This document shows positions 54,227 through 64,000 of a DNA stretch of 64,000 nucleotides, piece by piece (position 1 is the stretch's first letter; every line of letters starts with the position of its first letter). Below the pieces are notes generated by a model. The model had not been told where the DNA came from and ran no database searches. It saw only the letters and a list, made by a program, of their open reading frames with translations. The position numbers were made by a program, and so were the translations under genes. The stretch is from assembly GCF_009905375.1 (NCBI RefSeq), contig NC_133657.1, positions 248,001 through 312,000 of the forward strand, read 5' to 3'. Origin of the DNA: Apium graveolens. Taxonomy: Eukaryota > Streptophyta > Magnoliopsida > Apiales > Apiaceae.

Positions 54227-56224
54227 TTAGTGTTTCTCTTTGACTTCTTGGGCAACAATAAGTTCTTCAAAAGCAGCATCACCCCCGGTATCTGATAGCA
54301 CTAAAATATCATCTTCTGATGTAAAATTGTATCTTTCACCAATAGCTCTAAGAAGCTGGTACACTTCAAACATAGTTGGTCTCTCTTTCGGACCAGGAAT
54401 CACACAGTTACATGCAACCTTAAGAAACTGGAAAAGTTCACTCTCATAACCTTTTCCAAGCAATGGCTTGTCAATGGCATCTTGAAGCTTGGAGTCTTTT
54501 GAAAGATCTGTAATCCATTCAGCTAGGCTTCCCTTAAACCCTTCTGGGGCTTTAGCAATATGAGTAGGTCTCTCCCCGGTGACCAACTCAAGAAGCACTA
54601 CTCCAAAACTGTATACGTCACCTTTTGGTGTGGCCACAAGAGTTCGTGCATACTCAGGAGCAACATAACCCAAATCCCCAAACTCACCATTCACAAAAGT
54701 ACTTAAATGAGTGTCGACTGGATTCATGAGCCTCGCGAGACCAAAATCAGTAATTTTGGGCTCACATTCAATATCTAGCAAGATGCATTTAGAACTTATG
54801 TTTCGGTGTATGATGCGAGGATTGCAGCTATGATGGAGCCAGGCAAATCCTTTGGCTGCCTGAATACCAATTTTGAGCCTTAGAGGCCACTCCAAAATTT
54901 TATCACCATCACCAACAAAATGCAACTTATCATGGAGATTACCATTAGGCATGTACTTATAAATAAGTAGCCTTTCCTTCTTAGCCACGCAAAAACCTAG
55001 AAGAGGAACCAAATTACGGTGTTTTACCTTTCCCAAAGTTGCCATCTCTGACTCAAATTCTTTCTCTGAATGCTGAGTATCCTGCAACCTTTTCACCATA
55101 AGGGAAGTCCCATCTTCAAGCACTGCTTTGTATACCGTCCCTGTTCTCCCGGTACCAATTATATTATCTTTGCTGAAGCTATTAGTAGCCTTCATGAGAT
55201 CACTTAATCTCATTTTTGAAATAGACTTCTCGAACATAGAAAGCTGAAAATTGCAAAGGTACTAATAGTTAATGCAAAATAAAATAAGCGCCTAAGAAGG
55301 AGAGTCACGAAATTTTTAAAAACAGGAAAATATTAAAAACAAAATCATTAGGATATAATTCTACAATGATCATGATTGTCTCACCTGAATTCCTTTTGCA
55401 CCTTTGAGACTCTTTGCCCATTTATTTCCTTCTGGGTCATCGTCCCTCTTTCTAACCACTCTACGGCAAAAGAATATCAAACTTACGCCTACCAGCAATG
55501 CTGCAACAACCACTCCTCCAACAGCTGCTGCAGCAATGACTGCAGAATTACTTTTCTTTGAAGAGCCTTTACAATCGGGCAAAGGCTTTCCACAGAGCCC
55601 TGGATTACCTACATAACTATCAGCTGAGACGACTCCAGACTTAAATTGTGGAACTTGCCCACTCAAGCGATTGTTTGTCACAGTAAATGTTTTAATCCGA
55701 CCAAGCTGACCAAGTTGTGGAGGAATCTGACCTGAGAGCTGGTTCTTGTCTAGCTTAAGCACATTCAGATACGAACAATTTGCAAGGTTTGCCGGTATTG
55801 TTCCGGATAAACTGTTGGAGGAGAGATCAAGATTTGTAACAAATGGGAGGAGTTTAGAGATATCCGTTGGAATAGTTCCAATGAGCTCATTACTTGAAAG
55901 ATCTACTCCAGTCACCGATGTACAATCTACAACACCACGTGGGAACTCACCTTTGAGCCCCATATCTGAAAGCTTTATATTCAAGACCCTATTTTCATTT
56001 TCATGCCAACACTCAATTCCATTAAATTTACAGATAAAGCCATCGGTGTTATTATTAAAATTCCAATTGTACAAGCTGTTCACAGGATCTTTCATAGCGT
56101 CTTTTATAGATCTTAAGCAGTTGACGTCACTCTGAGCACCATAGCTGAAATCGATAATAAAGAACCGCCAGATAAAGATGCCAATACAAACAACACGGGC
56201 TCTGCTAGTAAGTTCCATCCTCAT
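54227..56224 (-). CDS. BIR1-like LRR receptor kinase (intact, two exons)
   Basis: Exons 56224-55385 and 55243-54227 give 618 residues; intron 55384-55244 (141 bp, GT...AG) was fixed by the CAG/GTGAG donor and the TTTTCAG acceptor, and it restores the frame before [18 protein letters not shown]. Parts: signal peptide (1 to about 32); LRR N-cap ([12 protein letters not shown], then [10 protein letters not shown]); about five LRRs (about 80-195); a CGKPLPDC motif; membrane segment (about 228-250); kinase (about 300-590) with [10 protein letters not shown], Lys in [11 protein letters not shown] instead of HRD (near 424), DFG, and [11 protein letters not shown]. Length and motifs resemble Arabidopsis BIR1 (At5g48380), a plasma-membrane regulator that binds BAK1 and restrains cell death and immunity. 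Orthology is inferred. Confidence 0.9.
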
Positions 56225-57340
56225 TAAGCAAAAAACTTTACTTCAAAAATCTAATGACTTAGGGTTGTTGCTTCCGACATGCCATAGCTGCATGGTAATC
56301 TGTAAAACAATAAATAATTTAAACTTAAAAGAGGAATTACAAAAAACTAAACTGCTATTTTCCTTGACTCCAAATATGAACCGTGGAAAACACAAATTTG
56401 ACAAACATAACTAAGGAACATGCAAAGTGCCAACTTCCGACTAAAGATACTTTACTTATCATTAATACTTACTACATACTAATACAATCTACAAAGTCAC
56501 TATTTGGGAAAAATATTCATCACCCAATAAGTTAATTTTCCCAGTGAACAAAAAGTCAAAAAAACACAAGGAAAATAACCTAGAGGTTACAACAAAAGAT
56601 TGCAAAGACTGTTTTCTAAATCATAGAGGCAAAATTGGGGGAAAGTGAAATTAATCATGTTCAAGAGCTGTTTTTGCCCCCACATACATGAAATCAGATC
56701 ACTAAATTAGTCAGCTATAATTAGACAATTAATCAGCTAAAAACAAGCACAAGAAGCTACTAGTAATCAGTTGTATAATTACTGGATCTTTCATCTCAAT
56801 AACAAAAAACCAGAAAGCAATTCACATGAAATATGAAAAATTGAAACTTTATGAAAGATGAAGTAAAGATAACATGTTGAAAATACCCACCTCAGAAATC
56901 ATATCTCCAGCAGCTCAATACAATTAAAAATCATAACTTTCTTAAAATTGTGATGGTAAATCAAAGAGATAAAAGCAAAGAAAAGTGTGTGTTGAAAAAA
57001 ATTCAAGTAAAAAAATCAAGAAAAGAAAAAAGAGGAAAGCATAATATATAATAATATATAGAAATAAAAAGAGGAATCGGGGTTGAGGGAGAGATAAGAA
57101 ATGACCTTGGATGAGAAGTTGATTATGAATGCAGTATCAACAACAGCTTAGTGGAGCAAGAGAAGGGAGAGAGAGAGAGAGTAGAATAATATCCAAGAAA
57201 GAAGTGTGTGGCCCAGCGACGACTGGACTTGCAAACGAGCGCGACGACTCTCTCCTCTCTCCTTCTCTCTCTCTCTCAATCTCTCTCTCAAATACATAAC
57301 ATAAAGACTTATTATTGTTTGACCATTCACACAATTGCCG
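56225..57340 (-). promoter_or_regulatory. 5' region of the kinase gene with GA/CT microsatellites
   Basis: Up to 56960 it is collinear with copy A. Beyond that it is unique and contains GA runs (about 57165-57181) and CT runs (about 57258-57292). On the gene's strand these are pyrimidine- and purine-rich tracts typical of plant 5' UTRs and core promoters. CACCTCAG at about 56888-56895 could be the edge of a 5' UTR intron, which is not proven. Confidence 0.4.
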
Positions 57341-58099
57341 TGTTCTGTCAGTCGGGTCAGTCTTGTTTAGAGCAGTAACTGCTTTCGCATGGATGCTTGG
57401 GGGTACTCCTCATTTACTACATTACTGCTGTGCATATATAGTTTATAACTGCTTTCCTTGGTCACGGAAATTAACTTATTCATTTATTTATTGCTGCTAT
57501 AGTGTTAGGTTTCCCGAAAATCTTCCCTATATTTTTTATTAAATAATGTGAATAACATGTGACGAGTTTTAATTTATGTATGCATGTTTATACACGTGTG
57601 ATTCCATAATATATTTAAAAAGTTTGATGTCTATTATATGACATATCAGTATTTGAAAAAAAAATTGATAAAAAAATACAAGCAACTTAGAAGCATTTCT
57701 CTTACTATTATAATCTTGGAATGTTTATGTTTCCATTTTCTTATGTACATTCTCCTCCTCAAAATGTTGTTGCACATAATTTTTCTAATTTAATATGTTC
57801 AACTAAGTTCTAAAAATGTTAAATTTTCAAAGTATATTTGAATTTTTGAATTTATTTGAAAATGTAAGATGGAGGGATACAAAAAAAATCAAATTAATAT
57901 GTTTCACAAATATTATTTTTTTTAAAAAAAATTGACCCCACGTGATAATGTTCAGTCCGCGATACGTTCAATTCTCCTCTAATCTTGCTTAGACGATTGA
58001 GATGCGATGAATATGTCAGAATGTGTTCATGCAAACAGATGTAAGACGATATCAAGACATCTCCAGCGATATCAGAATAAATATGGGATCTTGGTAGAC
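57341..58099. other. Intergenic, no gene recognised
   Basis: AT-rich sequence up to the Athila LTR. Open frames here have no recognisable domain. Confidence 0.5.
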
Positions 58100-59528
58100 T
58101 GATAAGTGGCATTTATATCCACTTAGAAAGCTTCGTAAAGGCTCGAATTGGTGTTTTGTACTCAAGTTATTTGTGTTTTTGATGTGTTTTTGTAGTATTT
58201 TGCATTTGAGGGTATATATGGAAGAATGAATGGATATTACATTATTTCTTTGTTAAAAGGGTGTTAGGATGGAGTCTTGGTCGATTGCGCACAAGAAACC
58301 AGCACAATAAGGTCAAGAAAGAAGAAAAATCAAGTTTTTCCAAAAGGTCGGGCGACCGCGCTCGTTTGGCAGAAACCTAGGGCGGTCGCGCTGGATTTGA
58401 GGGCGGCCACGCCAAGTCGTTTTCTCATAATCTTGTTTCTACTTGAATTCTGAGCGTTTGAAAGCCCGGGTCGTCCAGAAGCCTATATATATATAAATAA
58501 AAAGACGTTTTTCATATAGGAGAGGAAGGAGATAGCAGCAAGAAGACCTAATAGCACAATACAACGAGGGAGAAGAAGATCTTATTTTTACTTGTGATTA
58601 TTTGCTTAAGTTGTAACGTTGGATGCTTGTTTTCTTTGTTGTTCGAACCTAATACTCTTGTTAACGTACTTTGTTATTATTATTCAATTATTTCAGACCT
58701 AGTTTATCTTAGTTATTTACCATGTTTTCATTGGAACCCATGGTAACGATGAGTTCGGTTATGAACTAATCGTTATCGTGGGGTTCTAACGGATTTACTT
58801 ATGGATTTTTATAGTTAATTGTTTTGATATCTTAGTGTGTGGTAATTGATTGATATCCTAGTATTGGTTGTGCTTATTCGTCTTATGTGTGTCGCGGACA
58901 TATAAGATGGTTTGTTAATCTCTATTGAAGCAACAGTGAGTTTAGAGATTTAGAACTTGCCATGCTAGCATAGGTTCATGTATTTGTTATGCATGATTCG
59001 TAGGTAATTTTAACCATCTTACTTGCCCTATGTAATCACGATAGATAACTTGTTCATTAAACCTTTATGTTGTCAAATTCTATAGACATATAGGGTCTCA
59101 ACATAATTGGTGTATATTCAGCTTCTATCTTTTTTGTGGATGTCTGGTAGTAGGGTATTCGTGCAACGAAAGTTGGCGTTTAATAGTTTCGTGTTATCTG
59201 ATTAGTTGTCATCACCATCACATGCTAAGGTTAAGAACAATGACTTTAAATGAAGTATTTAATGAAGTTAGAATTCCATGTTTGTCTCATATAGTTAATT
59301 CAATCACTTTTATTCTTAGTTATTTTGCATGTTAGTTTAATCTTAGTTATAAACATCTCAACTTGATATTGTCTTAGCATTGAGCGATAGTCATACCATT
59401 GTTGCATAGGTGCATAATCTTAAGTTAACCAAAAAGAGTCTCTGTGGGTACGAATCTTATTTATATCTTATACTACTTGCGAACGCGTATACTTGCGTGT
59501 AGTTTTAGCGTGTGTTTTCTCCCTAACA
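58100..59528 (+). repeat. 5' LTR of the Athila element (1429 bp)
   Basis: Starts TGATAAGTGGCATTTATATC and ends CCCTAACA before the primer site. It has a TATA stretch at about 58484-58498 and a GC-rich patch (58345-58420) with three related units (GGGCGACCGCGCT, GGGCGGTCGCGCT, GGGCGGCCACGCC). Confidence 0.8.
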
Positions 59529-59534
59529 AGTTTT

Positions 59535-59552
59535 TGGCGCCGATGTCGGGGA
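59535..59552 (+). other. Primer binding site of the Athila element
   Basis: TGGCGCCGATGTCGGGGA, close to the tRNA-Asp complement used by Athila elements, with small changes. Confidence 0.75.
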
Positions 59553-59667
59553 CTCGGTGTTTAATTTAGTTTATGTGCTTGACATCAGTGGTCGTTAAAG
59601 TTCACTGACTCAGATATTTTACTTACTTGTTTACTTGTTGGTGTTTCAGGGACTCTAGAGATCGTGT

Positions 59668-60850
59668 ATGCGAACACGCTCTCAATCTCGTAAAGAAGCA
59701 CCGGAAGAAGTCGAAGTAGTTGAAGAAGTTTTTGTAGAAGTTGAGAAAGATGAAGAAGAAGTTTTTGTTGCAATGGGAGATCAAGCAGCGAATCCTAAGG
59801 CTTTGATGGATTACTCTCAACCGAATATCAATGATATTCAGTATAACATTATCAGACCAGCCATCGCGGCTAATACTTTTGAAATCAAAGCTAGCACGAT
59901 TCAGATGGTGCAGAATTCAGTCCAGTTTAGGGGTTCTCCAACGGAAGATCCCAACATGCACATTAGAGATTTCATCGAGATCTGCGACACTTTCAAATTC
60001 AACCATGTTTCTGAAGATGCTGTTATGCTGAGGCTTTTCACATTCTCTCTGAGGGATAAAGCAAAGTGCTGGTTGCATTCTCTACCAGTAGGTTCTATCA
60101 CTACTTGGGAAGATCTTGCTCATAAGTTTCTTACTAAATTCTTCCATATGGAAAAGACAGCTACAATTAGGAACGCTCTTACTCAATTTGCGCAGCAATC
60201 GGGAGAGTCTTTATGTGAAGCTTGGGAGCGTTATAAGGAGATGCTTAGGAAGTGTCCTCATCATGGGATGCCTGACTGGATGATTATCAACTACTTTTAT
60301 AATAGTTTGGGAGCATAGTCTATACCCATGCTCGATGCAGCATCAGGTGGAGTCTTATGGGCTAAAAGCTACGATGAAGCTTATAAGTTGATTGAACTGA
60401 TGGCTGCTAATGAATACCAGAACCCAACTCAGAGACTACCTCAAGGCAAGGTAGCAGGAATTTTGGAGGCGGATGCAGCTACTGCTATAGCTGCTCAGCT
60501 TAAGGCTTTAACGACGAAGGTGGATTCTTTGGCTAATTATGGAGTTAATCAGATCACAAGTGTTTGTGAGCTTTGTGCGGGTGTGCATGAAACTGAGCAG
60601 TGTGCTATTTCTAGTGAATCAACTCAGTTTGTAAGCAACTTTTAAAGGTCGCAACAACCAGTTCCAGCCACTTATCATCCCAACAACCACAATCATCCTA
60701 ACTTCAGCTGGAGCAATAATCAGAATGCGATGCAACAGCCTTATCAGCAGTATGCAGCAAAGCAATTCAACCATCCTGGTTTTCAACAACCATGATATGC
60801 ATCAAAATAACAACTCCAACAACTACCGCATGAAAGTACAAGTCAATCAC
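59668..60850 (+). pseudogene. Athila gag, with in-frame stops
   Basis: Starts MRTRSQSRKEAPEEVEVVEE. Core motifs are QFRGSPTEDPNMHIRDFIEI, RDKAKCWLHSLP, TTWEDLAHKFLTKFF and ERYKEMLRKCPHHGMP. In-frame TAG at 60316-60318 and TAA at 60643-60645 interrupt it. The phase continues through a Cys-containing patch (ELCAGVHETEQC) and a Gln/Asn/Pro-rich tail to a stop near 60795. Confidence 0.8.
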
Positions 60851-61239
60851 TGAACCTGATACACTCCTTAGTGACACAGAAGTTCCAGGCAAGAGGGAAG
60901 CTAAGGAGCAGGTCAAGGCAATTACATTGAGGTCTGGGAAGGTTGCGAACCCCGAAAAATCTCAAGTTCCAGAATCTGAAGGGGTGTCTGAAGAAGATGT
61001 GTAGAAGGAAACAGAAGTGAAATCAAGGAAGAAAACTGTGGAACACACTCCTCCTGAGGGTAATACAGGGGATAAACATGTCTATCCTCCACCTCATTTT
61101 CCTAAGATGTTGTAGAAGCAAAAGGTGGATAAGCAATTTGCTAAGTTTCTGGAGGTGTTCAAGAAACTTCATATCAACATACCTTTCGCTGAAGCTCTTG
61201 AACAGATGTCAAACTATGCGAAGTTTATGAAAGGTATTC

Positions 61240-62358
61240 TCTCGGAAAGTGAAGCTCGATGACTTAGAGACTGTTGCTCTCACGAAGGAATGCAGTGTTG
61301 TACTGAAACAGAAATTTCCTCCCAAGCTTAAAGATTCTGGAAGCTTCACTATTCATTGCACCATCGGAAACTTGCCGTTCGACAAGTGTTTATGTGATTT
61401 GGGAGCTAGCATCAATCTGATGCCTTTGTCTATCTTCAAGAATTTGGGTTTACATGACCCAAAGCCTATATATATGTCTTTGCAGTTGGCCGATCGTTCT
61501 ATTATATATCCACGATGCATTGTGGAGGATGTCTTGGTCAAGGTGGACAAACTCATCTTTCCTGCTGACTTTGTAATTCTTGATTTCGAGGAGGATAAGA
61601 AGATTCTCATAATCTTGGGAAGACCATTCTTGGCTACTGGCCGAACCTTTATTGATGTGCAAAAGGGTGAGCTCACTATGCGAGTACAAGATCAGGATGT
61701 GACCTTTAATGTTTTTAATGCCATGAAATTCCCTACCGATGAAGAGGAATGCTTTAAGGTGAAATTGGTCGAATCTGTGGTTACTTCAGAACTTGATCAA
61801 ATGCTAAGGTCTGATGCCCTAGAGAAAGCCTTGATGGAGAATTCAGATAGTGAAGGTGATGAACAGTTGCAGTATTTGAATGCTTCTCCTTGGAAGCGAA
61901 GGCTGGATATGCCTTTTGAATCTCTTGGATTGTCAGAACTCAAAAATGCTGAGGGACGTCTCAAGCCATCTATTGAGGAAGCTCCTACACTCGAGCTTAA
62001 ACCTTTGCCTGAATATTTGAGCTATGCGTTTTTAGGTGGTGCATCTACTTTGCCTATTATTATTGCATCTGCCCTTTCAGGTAGTGATGAGGAAAAGCTC
62101 TTGAGAATTCTGAGAGAGTTCAATTCGGCAATTGGATGGACTATAGCAGATATCAAGGGAATCAGCCCTTCTTATTGCATGCACAAAATTTTGCTAGAGG
62201 AAGGAAATAAGCCAACTGTTGAGCAACAGAGAAGGCTAAATCCGATCATGAAGGAGGTTGTAAAGAAGGAAATTCTCAGGTGGCTAGATGTAGGGATCAT
62301 TTATCTTATTTCTGACAGTTCTTGGGTAAGCCCAGTTCAGTGTGTGCCGAAGAAATGA
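61240..62358 (+). pseudogene. Athila protease region and pol start
   Basis: The open frame from about 61249 has LDDLETVALTKECS, then the protease-like site FDKCLCDLGASINLMPLSIF, the ILGRPFLATG motif, and the linker up to the RT N-terminus (SPVQCVPKK). The N-terminal edge is a probable frameshift at about 61240, where the neighbouring phase is coding. A TGA at 62356-62358 breaks the RT start. Confidence 0.8.
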
Positions 62359-64000
62359 GGCATCACCGTGGTTGCTAATGAAAAGAATGAGCTCATTCAT
62401 ACTCGAACAGTCACGGGGTGGAGAGTTTGCATGGATTACAGGAAGCTGAACAAATCCACGAGGAAAGATCACTTCCCTCTTCCTTTTATTGATCAGATGC
62501 TTGACAGGTTGGTTGGGCATTAGTACTACTGTCTTCTGGATGGCTATTCGGGCTATAATCAGATTTGCATTGCTCCAGAAGATCAAGAAAAGACTACTTT
62601 CACTTGTCTGTTTGGTACTTTTGCCTTCAGAAGAGTTTCTTTTGGGTTATGTGGTGCACCAGCCACATTTCAGAGATGCATGATGGCCATCTTCTCTGAC
62701 ATGATTGGTCAAAATATGGAGGTGTTTATGGACGATTTTTCTGTGTTCGGGGATTCTTTCGACAAGTGCTTGCAAAATCTTGGCGCAGTTCTTAAAAGGT
62801 GTATTGAGACCAATCTTGTTCTCAACTGGGAGAAATGTCACTTTATGGTGCAACAGGGCATCATTCTTGGGCATAAGGTCTCTAGTAAAGGTCTTGAGTT
62901 GGACAAAGCCAAGGTAGGGGTCATTGAAAACCTTCCTCCACCAATTTCTGTTAAGGGAATCCGTAGTTTTCTTGGTCATGCGGGTTTCTATTGGCGGTTC
63001 ATCAAAGATTTCTCTAAAATCTCTGAACCATTGTGCAATCTATTAGAGAAAGATGTCCCTTTCAAATTTGATGATGAGTGTCTAGCTGCTTTTGAGAGCC
63101 TAAAGAAGAGCTTGATCACGGCACCTGTCATAACTGCACCTGATTGGGATGAGCCTTTTGAAATGATGTGCGATGCAAGTGACTATGCAGTTGGAGCGGT
63201 TCTTGGGAAAAGGAAGAACAATATATTTCATGTGGTCTACTATGCTAGTAAGACCCTCAATAGTGCTCAACTGAACTACACCACAACTGAGAAAGAGCTA
63301 TTGGTCATTGTCTATGGTTTTGAGAAGTTTTGATCTTATTTGCTTGGGACGAAGGTGACAGATTTCACTGATCACGCTGATATTCGCTATCTCGTCTCGA
63401 AGAAGGACTGGAAGCCTAGATTGATTCGATGGGTTCTTTTACTACAAGAGTTTGAACTGGAGATCAAGGATAGAAAAGGTACTGAGAATCAAGTTGCTGA
63501 TTATCTCTCTCGTTTAGAAGATCCATGTATAGCTTCACAGGATAAGACATTAATAAATTAGTCTTTTCCCGATGAGCAGTTGTTTGGGGTGCAAGAAGAA
63601 GAATCATGGTTTGCAGACATTATGAACTACCTTATGAGCAACGTTATGCCCCCGGACTTAACTTATGCTCAAAGGAAGAAGATTCTTCACGAGGTGAAGT
63701 GGTACATGTGGGATGAGCCATTTTTGTTTCAATAAGGAGCTGACCAAATCATCAGGAGATGTATTCCGTATAGCGAGATGGAGGGTATCTTGCGAGACTG
63801 CCATTCAACTGTTTATGGAGGCCACTATGGTGGAGAAAAGACAGCAACTCCTATTCTTCAAGCATGATTCTTCTGGCCTACATTATTTAAGGATGCGCAT
63901 CAGTTTGTTTTGAAGTGTGATCGATGTCAGCTTGTTGGTAATATGTCAAAGAAGGATAAGATGTCTTTTAATGTGCTTCTCGAGGTTGAGGTCTTCGATG
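62359..64000 (+). pseudogene. Athila RT, RNase H and integrase N-terminus, broken
   Basis: Same phase as the preceding part: RT with [20 protein letters not shown], then a stop (about 62521), CLLDGYSGYNQI, and the catalytic VFMDDFSVFG; RNase H with MMCDASDYAVGAVL and [10 protein letters not shown]; stops near 63331, 63559 and 63733. The integrase zinc-finger region (H..H near 63800-63830, then CDRCQLVGN near 63920) follows in part in another phase. The window ends inside integrase. Confidence 0.8.

Larger units (their letters stand above)
58100..64000 (+). mobile_element. Athila-type Ty3/gypsy element, decayed, cut by window end
   Basis: 5' LTR 58100-59528, primer site resembling the tRNA-Asp type, gag from 59668, protease, RT, RNase H and the start of integrase to the window edge. 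Gag and protease are of Athila type (DLGA instead of DTGA, catalytic FMDD in RT). Many in-frame stops and at least one frameshift (about 61240) show it is inactive. The 3' LTR lies outside the window. Confidence 0.88.

Noticed and set aside
1..64000. tRNA or rRNA genes
   Set aside because: None recognised; the tRNA-like matches are primer sites of retroelements and of the virus.

Overview
Nuclear DNA of a flowering plant, almost certainly a eudicot. It is AT-rich, has intron-containing genes of plant-specific families (an F-box/FBA protein, a BIR1-type LRR receptor kinase), and is crowded with plant LTR retrotransposons, DNA transposons and an endogenous pararetrovirus. The LTR families look like those of umbellifers (Apiaceae) or relatives, but that is a weak inference. 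LAYOUT: (1) 1-6.5 kb, copy A of a duplicated block: an intact F-box gene (493-1743, +) and a decayed BIR1-like receptor kinase (3804-5788, -). (2) 6.6-9.1 kb: fragments of a YJU2-type splicing-factor pseudogene. (3) 9.1-18.8 kb: a Tekay/Del-type chromovirus (Ty3/gypsy, -) with LTRs of about 2.7 kb; its left end is fused to a duplicated piece of the YJU2 pseudogene. (4) 18.9-19.5 kb: the longer YJU2-like pseudogene, with its start codon changed to ATA. (5) 22.2-25.1 and 36.97-37.97 kb: copy C, a broken F-box gene split by an 11.8-kb Ty1/copia element (25145-36972, -) and also carrying a Mutator-like element and a Stowaway MITE; the copia LTR itself contains a solo LTR. (6) 39.3-57 kb: copy B, with a short Helitron, an intact F-box gene (42018-43268, +), a genome-length endogenous caulimovirid (43746-52954, +) and an intact BIR1-like kinase (54227-56224, -). 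(7) 58.1-64 kb: a decayed Athila-type Ty3/gypsy element (+), cut by the window end. HOW IT FITS: the only host genes that look functional are the two nearly identical F-box genes and one receptor kinase. The unit [upstream block - F-box - kinase] was duplicated at least in part three times, and each copy then took different insertions. This gives paralogous empty sites that fix the ends of the Helitron, the MITE, the MULE and the copia element. The most notable object is the pararetrovirus. It has 253-bp direct terminal repeats that look identical, a repeat-to-repeat unit of 8956 bp, a tRNA-Met primer site beside a tandemly duplicated sequence, about ten ORFs in one direction, intact movement-protein and protease-RT-RNase H frames, and a movement-protein ORF that ends in a degenerate aspartic-protease-like domain. 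Its capsid frame carries two in-frame stops. All identities here were judged by eye; nothing was computed or searched.
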